Source: Clostridia bacterium (GTDB taxonomy: Bacteria; Bacillota; Clostridia; TANB77; CAG-508). From it: a DNA stretch of 53,460 bases. Position numbers and translations under genes: made by a program. The notes below the pieces were generated by a model. The model made no database searches. It was not told the DNA's origin and worked only from the letters and a program-made list of their open reading frames with translations. The stretch spans positions 1 through 53,460 of the forward strand of contig CAAEQN010000108.1 of NCBI GenBank assembly GCA_900758165.1, in the 5' to 3' direction. Each line of letters opens with the position of its first letter. Within the stretch, counting starts at the first letter, position 1. Positions 1 to 8,048 of this stretch are shown here, piece by piece.

Positions 1-97
1 GCATAAAAATGAGTCACAATCAAGTGGCTCACTATGACATAATTAAAAAATAATTTTAATATTTTTTTATGACATTTTTAAAAACTATTGACAGCAT

Positions 98-126
98 TTG
101 AAAGACTGAGTTTGAAAATGTATGAT
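98..126 (+). promoter_or_regulatory. sigma-A type promoter for murT/gatD
   Basis: TTGAAA at 98-103 and TATGAT at 121-126 are separated by 17 bases. It would give a leader of about 155 nt before the Mur ligase gene. A TTGACA at 88-93 is nearby but has no -10 at proper spacing. The rest of 1-286 holds only a small hairpin at 10-31 and no gene that I can see. Confidence 0.5.
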
Positions 127-289
127 ATTATTTGATTTTAGATACCAAAAAAGAAAAAATACTATAAAAATATAAATCATATAAAAACCAATAATATTGA
201 AATTAAAATTAAAATTAAATTTACTATTGCAAAAAGTTTTAGATGAATGTAAAATATATAAGAATATGAAAAAATAATAGAGGTATATG

Positions 290-1666
290 ATGAAAAGAAG
301 TTTTAAATTTTATATAGCAATAGTTTTGGCAAAACTATCAAAAAGCGTACTAAAAATATTAGGAAGAAACGCTTCATATTTTCCAGGTAATTTAGCATTA
401 AAAATTTGTCCCGATTTTTTAGGACAAGTTGAAAAACCAAAATTAATAATAGGTGTTACAGGAACAAATGGAAAGACTACAGTCTCTAATATGATAAATG
501 ACATATTGGAGAACAATGGGTATAAGGTTATAAACAATAGATATGGTTCAAATATGAATACAGGAATTGCAGCAAGCTTTATAGCAAATACTACATTTTT
601 GGGAAAAAACAAAAACGACATAGCTGTATTTGAAATGGATGAAAGAAGCACAATCCACATATTTAAATATATCACACCAACATATTTAATATGTAATAAC
701 CTTTCTAGAGACTCAATAAAAAGAAATGCACATACAGCATTTATTGCAAATATTATTAATAATGCCATACCAAAGGAGACTACAGTTATAACAAATGGAG
801 ATGATCCAATTTGTGTTAATTTAGCAAGAGATAATAAAAAGATTTATTATGGAATAGATAAATTAGATACAGATACAAAAGAATGTGAAAACATAGTGCA
901 AGACATGGTATTATGCCCAAAATGTGGAAGTAAATTAGAATATGAGTATTATAGATATCATCATGTTGGAAAAATGCATTGTCCAAATTGTGATTTTAAA
1001 ACACCTAAAAAAGATTATGAAATAACAAAAATTGATTATGACAATAAGCAGATATTACTAAAAGATAATAAAAACATAGAGCATGAATATACAATGATTG
1101 TAGATGGATTAATAAATATATATAATATGTTAGCTGCTATATCTGTATTAAAAGAGATAGGAGTAGAAGATGACAAGATAAATAATTCATTAAAAGAAAT
1201 GAAAATTGTAGATACAAGATTTATGATAGATGAAGCTGGAGGAAAGAAAATAGTTTTACACTTGGCAAAAGGACAAAATCCAATTGCATGCTCAAGAGTA
1301 TTTGATTATGTAAGAAAACAACCTGAAAGAAAAACTGTAATCATGTTTTTAGATGACTTACATATAAAAAATGAAACTATAACATGGTTATATGATACAG
1401 ATTATGAATTTTTAAATCAAGATAATATAGAACAAATAATTGTAAGTGGTAAAAGATCAAAAGATGTTGTAGTAAGACTATTGATGGCAGGAGTGCCAGA
1501 AGAAAAAATATTTTCGGATTTTGATGAAGTGGAATCAGTAAAAAAATATTTTAGACCAAAGAACATAGAGAGTGTGTATATATTGTATGATTTATATGCT
1601 ATAAAAGAAAAAGAAAATGTTAATAAAGCTGTAAAAGAAATATTAGAAAATAAAGTAGAAGAATAA
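290..1666 (+). CDS. murT: MurT-like Mur ligase (lipid II isoglutaminyl synthase ligase subunit)
   Basis: Mur-ligase-family protein of about 458 aa. MurT normally works with GatD to amidate the D-Glu of lipid II in an ATP-dependent reaction. Seen: a Walker A motif GTNGKTT near residue 60; a four-Cys zinc ribbon inserted in the central domain (CPKC ... CPNC, about residues 205-235), typical of MurT; and a C-terminal DUF1727-type region with the W-x-x-D-x-D-Y-E pattern near residue 365. ATG codons lie at 287 and 290; AGAGG at 279-283 is 3 and 6 nt away, so 290 is preferred. The stop overlaps an upstream in-frame start of the gatD-like gene, so the two are co-transcribed. The usual FRDQLDRYGE block is diverged (SRDSIKRNAH), so this may be a paralogue of canonical MurT. 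Confidence 0.8.
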   Translation: MKRSFKFYIAIVLAKLSKSVLKILGRNASYFPGNLALKICPDFLGQVEKPKLIIGVTGTNGKTTVSNMINDILENNGYKVINNRYGSNMNTGIAASFIANTTFLGKNKNDIAVFEMDERSTIHIFKYITPTYLICNNLSRDSIKRNAHTAFIANIINNAIPKETTVITNGDDPICVNLARDNKKIYYGIDKLDTDTKECENIVQDMVLCPKCGSKLEYEYYRYHHVGKMHCPNCDFKTPKKDYEITKIDYDNKQILLKDNKNIEHEYTMIVDGLINIYNMLAAISVLKEIGVEDDKINNSLKEMKIVDTRFMIDEAGGKKIVLHLAKGQNPIACSRVFDYVRKQPERKTVIMFLDDLHIKNETITWLYDTDYEFLNQDNIEQIIVSGKRSKDVVVRLLMAGVPEEKIFSDFDEVESVKKYFRPKNIESVYILYDLYAIKEKENVNKAVKEILENKVEE

Positions 1667-1704
1667 TGGTTATAAATAAAATTAAAGATAGAGGAGATAT
1701 AAAA

Positions 1705-2391
1705 ATGAAAATAGAAATGTTATTTCCTGAAGTATGTAATTTGTTTGGTGATACAAGCAATATAAAATATTTAAAAAAATGTATTCCAGAAGCGGAAATA
1801 ATAAAAACACAAATAAATGAAGAACCAACATTTATAAAAGAAGATGTTGATATGATTTATATGGGACCGATGCCAGAAGACATACAAGAAAGAGTTATAA
1901 AAAAATTACTTCCATATAAAGAAAGAATAAAAGAATTGATAAAAAAAGATGTTGTATTTTTGGTGGTTGGAAATGCTCTTGAAATATTCGGAAAATATAT
2001 AGAAAACGAAGATGGAAGCAGAATAGAAGGATTATCTTTGTTTGATGTATATGCTAAAAGAGACATGATGCATAGACACAATAGTGAATTTTTAGGAGAA
2101 TATGAAGATATAAAAATCATAGGATACAAAAGTCAATTTACTATGATGTATGGAGATAATGAAAGTAACTATTTTTCTAAAGCGGAACAGGGAATTGGAT
2201 TAAATCCAGAAAGTAAATTAGAAGGAATAAAGCAACACAATTTTATAGGAACATATTTAATAGGTCCAATTTTAATATTAAATCCTTTATTTACACAAAA
2301 AATATTTAAAATGTTAGGGGAAAAAGATGCTCATTTAGCTTTTGAAGAAGAAGTGATGAGTGCTTATAACCAAAGATTAAAAGATTTCTAA
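1705..2391 (+). CDS. gatD: GatD-like class I amidotransferase homologue lacking the catalytic Cys and His
   Basis: Homologue of GatD, the glutaminase subunit that feeds ammonia to MurT. The N-terminus (LFPEVCNLFGDTSNIKYL) matches the family opening LYPDLLNLYGDRGN. The nucleophile region, normally ICGGYQLLGK, reads VVGNALEIFGK with no Cys. The histidine region, normally GTYLHGP, reads GTYLIGP. Both catalytic residues are therefore missing while the fold appears preserved. The start at 1705 is chosen over an in-frame ATG at 1666 because GAGGAG at 1691-1696 sits 8 nt upstream and the family N-terminus begins here. It follows murT directly. It may be an ammonia-using or regulatory pseudoenzyme (inference). 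Confidence 0.75.
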   Translation: MKIEMLFPEVCNLFGDTSNIKYLKKCIPEAEIIKTQINEEPTFIKEDVDMIYMGPMPEDIQERVIKKLLPYKERIKELIKKDVVFLVVGNALEIFGKYIENEDGSRIEGLSLFDVYAKRDMMHRHNSEFLGEYEDIKIIGYKSQFTMMYGDNESNYFSKAEQGIGLNPESKLEGIKQHNFIGTYLIGPILILNPLFTQKIFKMLGEKDAHLAFEEEVMSAYNQRLKDF

Positions 2392-2402
2392 AGTAAATAA
2401 AA

Positions 2403-2446
2403 AAATACTCGAATGTTAGAGAAAAAGCTTTAATATTCGGGTATTT
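2403..2446 (+). terminator. possible terminator hairpin after gatD
   Basis: A 12-bp stem (AAATACTCGAAT at 2403-2414 with ATTCGGGTATTT at 2435-2446, one G-T pair) has a 20-nt loop. No clear T-tract follows, so it may be a weak terminator or an RNA-processing structure. Confidence 0.4.
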
Positions 2447-2474
2447 CTCAATTGATTTGTTATACTTAAAACTA

Positions 2475-2503
2475 TTGAAAAAAATATATTATTATGATAT
2501 AAA
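2475..2503 (+). promoter_or_regulatory. sigma-A type promoter for rlmN-prpC-prkC
   Basis: TTGAAA at 2475-2480, a 17-nt spacer and TATAAA at 2498-2503, about 45 nt before the rlmN start and downstream of the possible gatD terminator. Confidence 0.55.
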
Positions 2504-2546
2504 TATATATGGAATAATTGAAGAAAATAATAGAAAGTGATAAAAT

Positions 2547-3578
2547 ATGAAAAACATAAAAGATTATGATTTACAAGATTTAAAAGAAGAACTTTCAAAC
2601 ATTGGAGAAAAACCATTTAGAGCAGAACAAATATTTAAATGGTTATACCAAGAAAAAGTAAAAAGTTTTGACGAAATGACAAATCTATCATTAGAATTAA
2701 GAGAAAAATTAAAAGAAAATTACAATATATGTAATTATAATATATTAAGAAAATTGGAATCGTCAGATGGAACAAAAAAATACTTGTTTGATATATTAGA
2801 CAGTAATGCAATAGAAACAGTATTGATGCAATATCATCATGGAAAAACAATATGTGTATCTTCTCAAGTTGGGTGCAAAATGGGATGTAAATTTTGTGCA
2901 TCAACAGGAATACCTTTTGTAAGAAGCCTAACTGCAGGAGAGATTGTAGAACAAATTTTAGCAGTAGAACAGGATACAGGAGAAAAAATTTCAAATATAG
3001 TATTTATGGGAATAGGTGAACCTCTAGATAATTATGATAATGTAATAAAAGCAATAAGAATAATAAATAATCCAAAAGGATTAAATATAGGAGCTAGACA
3101 CATAAGTGTTTCTACAAGTGGATTAGTTCCAAGAATATATGATTTAGCAAAAGAAAACATACAATGTACTTTATCAGTTTCATTACACGCAACAAACGAT
3201 GAGAAACGTTCAAGTATGATGCCTGTAAATAATAGATATAATATAGAAGAACTAATGAAAGCTTGTAAAGATTACACAGCAATTACAAATAGAAGAATAT
3301 CTTTTGAATATGCGCTTGCAAAAGATAATAATGATAATTTAGAAGATGCAAAAGAATTAGTTAAGCTCTTACATGGAATGTTATGCCATGTAAATTTAAT
3401 ACCAATTAATAAAATAGAAAATGGTAAATACACTAAAAGTTCAAATGAAAGTATAATAAAATTTAGAGATTATTTAAATGACCATGGAATTGTTGCAACA
3501 ATAAGAAGAGAGTTAGGATCAGATATTGATGCAGCATGCGGACAGTTACGAAGAAAAAATTTAGATACCTCAAAATAA
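2547..3578 (+). CDS. rlmN: dual-specificity 23S rRNA/tRNA adenine-C2 methyltransferase RlmN
   Basis: Radical-SAM enzyme that methylates C2 of A2503 in 23S rRNA and A37 of some tRNAs. The 343-aa length is normal. The [4Fe-4S] motif CKMGCKFC supplies C110, C114 and C117, followed by ASTG. The C-terminal resolving cysteine is C331 in AACGQLRR. The GEPLDNY glycine-rich motif and the SLHA segment of the family are present. First gene of an apparent rlmN-prpC-prkC operon, 20 nt ahead of prpC, an order common in Firmicutes. Confidence 0.95.
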   Translation: MKNIKDYDLQDLKEELSNIGEKPFRAEQIFKWLYQEKVKSFDEMTNLSLELREKLKENYNICNYNILRKLESSDGTKKYLFDILDSNAIETVLMQYHHGKTICVSSQVGCKMGCKFCASTGIPFVRSLTAGEIVEQILAVEQDTGEKISNIVFMGIGEPLDNYDNVIKAIRIINNPKGLNIGARHISVSTSGLVPRIYDLAKENIQCTLSVSLHATNDEKRSSMMPVNNRYNIEELMKACKDYTAITNRRISFEYALAKDNNDNLEDAKELVKLLHGMLCHVNLIPINKIENGKYTKSSNESIIKFRDYLNDHGIVATIRRELGSDIDAACGQLRRKNLDTSK

Positions 3579-3597
3579 AAAAGATTGGAGGGAAGAT

Positions 3598-4323
3598 ATG
3601 CAAGTATTTGCTAAAACAGATATAGGAAGAGAGAGAAAATTAAATGAAGACTTTTACTATGTATCAAAACCAGAGGATAAAATAAAATTGTTTATTTTAG
3701 CAGATGGAATGGGAGGCTATAATGCTGGAGAAGTAGCCAGTAAAATGGCTACAGAATGTGTAAAAGAATATATTTATAAACATTTTGAAAAAAACAAAAA
3801 TAGTAAAGAATCAATACAGAACCTTTTGAAAAATGCTATTGAATATGCTAATGATACAATTTACAAAAAAGCTCAAAGCAAAAAAGATTTAAATGGTATG
3901 GGAACTACTTTAGATGCATGCTTGATATATAATGGTAATATGTATGTAGGACATATTGGAGATAGTAGTGTATATAGAATTAGAAAAAACTTTATGAGAA
4001 AAATAACAAAAGATCATAGTTATGTACAAACTCTTATAGAAGATGGCAAAATTACAAAAGAGGAAGCATTTAATCACCCAAAGAAAAACATGCTAACAAA
4101 AGCACTAGGATGTACACCAAAAGCTGAACCAGATGTATATGTAAAAACTTTTATAAAAGATGATATAATATTAATGACATCAGATGGCTTAACAAATATG
4201 ATAAGAGAAAATGAAATATATGATATAATAAAACAGGATAAAGAAAAAGCGGCAGAAACATTAATTCAAAAAGCAAATGAATATGGTGGATATGACAACA
4301 TAACTGTTGTTATAATAATGTAA
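3598..4323 (+). CDS. prpC: PP2C-family Ser/Thr protein phosphatase (PrpC/Stp)
   Basis: Metal-dependent phosphatase that reverses phosphorylation by the neighbouring PASTA kinase. The 241-aa protein has all PP2C metal motifs: ADGMGGYNAGE near residue 37, GTTL near residue 101, GHIGDSSVYRIR near residue 119, TSDGLTN near residue 196 and the terminal DNITVVI. The first motif reads NEDFYY where NQDSY is usual, keeping the metal-binding Asp. GGAGGGAAG lies just before the ATG. The kinase gene starts 17 nt after this stop. Confidence 0.95.
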   Translation: MQVFAKTDIGRERKLNEDFYYVSKPEDKIKLFILADGMGGYNAGEVASKMATECVKEYIYKHFEKNKNSKESIQNLLKNAIEYANDTIYKKAQSKKDLNGMGTTLDACLIYNGNMYVGHIGDSSVYRIRKNFMRKITKDHSYVQTLIEDGKITKEEAFNHPKKNMLTKALGCTPKAEPDVYVKTFIKDDIILMTSDGLTNMIRENEIYDIIKQDKEKAAETLIQKANEYGGYDNITVVIIM

Positions 4324-4340
4324 AGTAGGGAGAAGATTAT

Positions 4341-6296
4341 ATGAATATAATAGGAAGAACTATAGCTAATAGATATGAAATTATAAGTAAAACTGGTGTA
4401 GGGGGAATGGCAACAGTTTATGTTGCTAAAGATAAAGTATTAAATAGAGATGTTGCTGTAAAAGTATTAAAAGATGAATTTACAACAGATGATGAATTTG
4501 TAAAGAGATTTAATTCAGAAGCACAAGCGGCAGCAAGTTTAACACATCCTAATATAGTATCTATATATGATGTAGGAAATGAGGATAATATATACTACAT
4601 AGTTATGGAATTAATAAGAGGAAAAACTTTAAAACAAATTATCACAGAAGAGGGAGCTCTTCCATGGAAATGGTCTGTAAATATTGCAATGCAAATAGCA
4701 TCAGCATTAGAAACAGCACATAAAAACAATATAGTTCATAGAGATATAAAGCCACATAATATAATAATAACAGAAGATGGAATAGCAAAAGTTACAGATT
4801 TTGGAATTGCAAAAGCAGTATCAAACTCTACAATAACAGCATTTGGAACAACTATTGGTTCGGTACACTATTTTTCGCCAGAGCAAGCTAAAGGTGGATA
4901 TACAGATGCAAAATCTGATATTTATTCATTAGGTGTTGTAATGTATGAAATGTTAACAGGAAAAGTACCTTTTGATAGTGATACATCTGTATCTGTTGCA
5001 TTAAAACACATGCAAGAAAAACCTGTTCCTCCAATGGAAATAAATGAGAATATTCCAAAAGCAGTAAATGATATAATTTTAAAAGCAATGGAAAAAGAGC
5101 CTATGGCAAGATATCAAACTGCAAGTGCAATGTTAATAGATTTAAATAGAGCATTGAAAGATCCAGAGGGTGAATTTGTAGAAAATGAAGACTTGGATGA
5201 TGGCTTAACTAGAAGAATGGGAGCAATAACGGACGACATGCTAAAAAATCCTTCTGATAGCAAGAAGAAAAAGAAAGGAAAAATAGCACAATTTTTTGAT
5301 AAACATCCAAAAGCAAGAGTACCAGCAATTATACTTCTTATATTAATACTATTCTTTGGAAGTATTGGTATTACATCTGCAATACTTAACATGACAAGTC
5401 CTAAAGATGTACAAATACCAAATTTAGTAGGATTAACCGAAGAAGAAGCTAAAAAAGAGCTTTCAAAACATAAACTTAAATATGAGAAAATTGGAGAAGA
5501 ATATAGCAAAGATTATGAAGCTGGAAAAATAATGGAACAAAAACCAGGATACGCTCAAGATTATAAAGTAAAAGAAAAAAGTACTATATCTGTTAAAGTT
5601 AGTAAAGGAACTGAAGAGGTTATAGTTCCAAAAGTAGTAGGAATGACTTATGATGAAGCAGTAAAAGAACTTGAAAAGAATAAATTAGTAGCAGAAAAAA
5701 TAGAAGAAACAAGTAAAGAGATAAAAGAAGGAATTGTAATAAGCCAAGAAACTTTAAAGGATACAAAAGTTAGTGCTGGAGATACAGTCAAAATACATGT
5801 AAGTATTGGTTCTGGAATACCACAAGTTGTAGTACCAGGAGTAGTTGGAAAAAATGAAAACGAAGCAAAATCGATTTTGGAGAGTAAAAAACTAAAGGTC
5901 TATGTTGATTATAACATAAATGCAACAGCTGACAACGGAATGGTTACAGAGCAGAGTATTAAATCAGGAGAAAATGTCGATGAAGGAAAAGAAATAAGAA
6001 TAAAAGTAAATAAAGTTAAGGAAGAAAAAAAATTAAAAGTAATAATAGATATAAAATCGTTAACACAGTATTCTGAGGATGATAAAGAAGATAATAAGGT
6101 AATGATTATACTTAATAATGAAACAAGGACAGGAGTAAGTAGAGGAGAAGACCAGTATTCAATTGAAATCTCAGGAAATGATGGAGAAAGAAAAGAGATA
6201 AAACTTGAAATAAAAACGGCAGATGGAACCAGAAAATATTATTCTACAACCAAAAATGTAACATTTGGCACACAGGACTCAATTACAATACCATAA
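4341..6296 (+). CDS. prkC: PASTA-domain Ser/Thr protein kinase (PrkC/StkP type)
   Basis: Membrane Hanks-type kinase sensing muropeptides or lipid II through external PASTA repeats and controlling wall growth, division and (in spore formers) germination. Kinase domain about residues 1-275: glycine loop GVGGMATVY, Lys41 in AVKVL, HRDIKPHN at 133-140, DFG at 153-155, SPEQ. A Lys-rich juxtamembrane segment precedes one transmembrane helix at about 330-350. Three PASTA repeats follow (starting near DVQIPNLVG, EVIVPKVVG and VVVPGVVG), then an 85-residue C-terminal beta-rich extension whose family I cannot name. The 651-aa length is normal. A strong terminator follows. Confidence 0.95.
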   Translation: MNIIGRTIANRYEIISKTGVGGMATVYVAKDKVLNRDVAVKVLKDEFTTDDEFVKRFNSEAQAAASLTHPNIVSIYDVGNEDNIYYIVMELIRGKTLKQIITEEGALPWKWSVNIAMQIASALETAHKNNIVHRDIKPHNIIITEDGIAKVTDFGIAKAVSNSTITAFGTTIGSVHYFSPEQAKGGYTDAKSDIYSLGVVMYEMLTGKVPFDSDTSVSVALKHMQEKPVPPMEINENIPKAVNDIILKAMEKEPMARYQTASAMLIDLNRALKDPEGEFVENEDLDDGLTRRMGAITDDMLKNPSDSKKKKKGKIAQFFDKHPKARVPAIILLILILFFGSIGITSAILNMTSPKDVQIPNLVGLTEEEAKKELSKHKLKYEKIGEEYSKDYEAGKIMEQKPGYAQDYKVKEKSTISVKVSKGTEEVIVPKVVGMTYDEAVKELEKNKLVAEKIEETSKEIKEGIVISQETLKDTKVSAGDTVKIHVSIGSGIPQVVVPGVVGKNENEAKSILESKKLKVYVDYNINATADNGMVTEQSIKSGENVDEGKEIRIKVNKVKEEKKLKVIIDIKSLTQYSEDDKEDNKVMIILNNETRTGVSRGEDQYSIEISGNDGERKEIKLEIKTADGTRKYYSTTKNVTFGTQDSITIP

Positions 6297-6304
6297 GAAA
6301 GCTT

Positions 6305-6345
6305 AAAAAGCAACTCATAACTTAATATGAGTTGCTTTTTGCATT
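6305..6345 (+). terminator. intrinsic terminator after prkC
   Basis: A perfect 15-bp stem (6305-6319 with 6326-6340) with loop ACTTAA; the right arm ends in five T. Because the left arm begins with five A it could also stop minus-strand transcription. Confidence 0.85.
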
Positions 6346-6361
6346 AGAAAAATGGTATAAT
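6332..6361 (+). promoter_or_regulatory. promoter of rsgA-rpe, overlapping the prkC terminator
   Basis: TTGCTT at 6332-6337, 18-nt spacer, perfect TATAAT at 6356-6361, about 30 nt before the rsgA start. The -35 lies inside the right arm of the upstream terminator. Confidence 0.5.
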
Positions 6362-6391
6362 AAAAAAGTAAAAATAAAAATAGGAGAAAAT

Positions 6392-7273
6392 ATGCAGGGA
6401 TTAATAATAGAAAATAAAGCAAATTTGTATAAAGTAAAAGTAAATAAAACTGAATATATAGCAACAGCTAGAGGAAAATTTAAAAATGAAAGCATTTCTC
6501 CAGTAGTAGGAGATATAGTAGAAATTTCGGTTCTAGAAGAACAGAAAAATACAGCTGTAATAGAGAAAATAAATCCAAGAGAAACATATATAAAAAGGCC
6601 AAAGCTTGCCAACATAACAAAAATTATATTTGTTATATCAAGTAAACATCCAAAGCCAGACTTACTAATGTTAGACAAGCAGTTAGCTTTTGCTGAATAT
6701 TTACATATAGACCCTGTAATAGTATTAAATAAAACTGATTTAGACGAGAAAGAAGAATTTAAAGTAATTGGCCAAATGTATAAAAATATTGGCTATAAAG
6801 TTATAAAGACAAATGCAAAAGATAAAATAGGGCTAAAAGAGCTATTTAAAGAATTAGATGGACACGTAAGTGCTTTTTCTGGTAATTCAGGTGTTGGAAA
6901 ATCTACTTTAATAAATGATTTATTCAATACAAATATGACAGAAGAAGGTGAAATAAGCAAAAAGAATAAAAGAGGGAAAAATACAACAACACATATAAAA
7001 TTGTATGAATTAGATGAAAATACATACATAGCAGATACTCCAGGATTTTCAACATTCGATATATATGAAATACCATATAAAGAATTGGATAAATACTTTA
7101 TAGAATTTAAAGATGGAATAAATAAATGTGAGTATATTGGGTGTAGCCATGTAAAAGAAAAAGACTGTGGAGTAAAACAATTGTTAGAGAAACAAAAAAT
7201 AAACAACTCAAGATATAATAATTATGTGAAAATATATGAAGAATTAAAAGATAAGGAGGACCACAAATGGTAG
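6392..7273 (+). CDS. rsgA: ribosome small-subunit biogenesis GTPase RsgA
   Basis: Circularly permuted GTPase acting in late 30S maturation (YloQ/CpgA of Bacillus). Motifs appear in the permuted order: G4 NKTDL near residue 113, G1 GNSGVGKST near residue 168, G3 DTPGF near residue 216. An N-terminal OB fold (about 1-65) and a C-terminal zinc site (CEYIGCSHVKEKDC) complete the family pattern. The start at 6392 has AGGAG 5 nt upstream; an upstream TTG at 6332 lies in the terminator and is rejected. Translationally coupled to rpe by an overlap. Confidence 0.95.
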   Translation: MQGLIIENKANLYKVKVNKTEYIATARGKFKNESISPVVGDIVEISVLEEQKNTAVIEKINPRETYIKRPKLANITKIIFVISSKHPKPDLLMLDKQLAFAEYLHIDPVIVLNKTDLDEKEEFKVIGQMYKNIGYKVIKTNAKDKIGLKELFKELDGHVSAFSGNSGVGKSTLINDLFNTNMTEEGEISKKNKRGKNTTTHIKLYELDENTYIADTPGFSTFDIYEIPYKELDKYFIEFKDGINKCEYIGCSHVKEKDCGVKQLLEKQKINNSRYNNYVKIYEELKDKEDHKW

Positions 7274-7935
7274 AAATATCAACATCTATTTTAAGTGCTA
7301 AAAAAGAAAAAATTATAGATACAATATATGACCTTGAAAAAGCAAAGACAGATTATTTCCATATAGATGTTATGGATGGCGAATTTGTAAAAAATAATAC
7401 GCATGACATTATGCTAGAATTTTGCGAATATTTAGACAATATTACAAAAGTTCCACTTGATGTACATCTAATGGTAGCAGATATTAAAAACTTTGTAGAT
7501 AGTTATTTAATATTTAATCCTAATATTATTACATTTCATTATGAAGCTTGTAAAAACAAGCAAGAAGTATTTGAAATAATAAAATATATAAAAGAAAAGG
7601 GAAGAAGAGTAGGAATATCTATAAAACCAAATACTAAAGTTGAAGATATTTATGAATTTTTACCTTATGTACATTTGGTTCTTGTTATGACTGTCGAACC
7701 AGGAAAGGGAGGACAAGAATTAATTACATCTACAATAGAGAAAATTAAAATATTGAATAAATATAGAGAAGATAATAAATTGGATTATGATATTGAAGCG
7801 GATGGTGGAATAAATCCTGATAATGCTAAACAATTAATAGAATTAGGAGCTGATATATTAGTTTCAGGAAGTGCTATATTATCTTCAGGGAATTATAAAG
7901 AAACAATAAAAGAATTACGTAGTGCTAATAGCTAG
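7267..7935 (+). CDS. rpe: ribulose-phosphate 3-epimerase
   Basis: TIM-barrel enzyme interconverting ribulose-5-phosphate and xylulose-5-phosphate in the pentose phosphate pathway. The metal-binding residues are present: His and Asp in HIDVMDG, His in DVHLMV and Asp in EADGGI. The VMTVEPGKGGQ phosphate loop is also present. The 222-aa length is normal. The ATG overlaps the end of rsgA by 7 nt and its AAGGAGG site lies inside rsgA, so the two are coupled. In Bacillus the next genes are thiN, spoVM and rpmB; here thiN is missing but spoVM and rpmB lie 2.4 kb on. Confidence 0.95.
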   Translation: MVEISTSILSAKKEKIIDTIYDLEKAKTDYFHIDVMDGEFVKNNTHDIMLEFCEYLDNITKVPLDVHLMVADIKNFVDSYLIFNPNIITFHYEACKNKQEVFEIIKYIKEKGRRVGISIKPNTKVEDIYEFLPYVHLVLVMTVEPGKGGQELITSTIEKIKILNKYREDNKLDYDIEADGGINPDNAKQLIELGADILVSGSAILSSGNYKETIKELRSANS

Positions 7936-7990
7936 GCTTTGAATACAAAAAAATTAGCTTTTTATTCAGGAATATATTGTTATATTTAGA

Positions 7991-8038
7991 TAAAAAAACT
8001 CAAGATATAATCGGTAATGATTAATCTTGAGCTTTTTT
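7991..8038. terminator. bidirectional terminator between convergent rpe and the minus-strand gene
   Basis: CTCAAGAT (7999-8006) pairs with ATCTTGAG (8024-8031), and TAATC/GATTA extends the stem around loop GGTAAT with one bulged A. Seven A precede and six T follow, so it can end transcripts from both sides. Confidence 0.85.
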
Positions 8039-8048
8039 ATATTATATT

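Noticed and set aside
1..31. Hairpin TGAGTCAC/GTGGCTCA at the left edge as a terminator
   Set aside because: The A-run is on the left side, so only a minus-strand transcript would be ended, and no minus-strand gene is seen to its right. Kept out for lack of context.
1666..1704. Extended gatD N-terminus from the ATG overlapping the murT stop
   Set aside because: No ribosome site at that ATG, while GAGGAG precedes 1705 and the family N-terminus starts there.
6332..6391. Extended rsgA from TTG 6332
   Set aside because: The codons lie in the prkC terminator and the promoter; family sequence begins at 6392.
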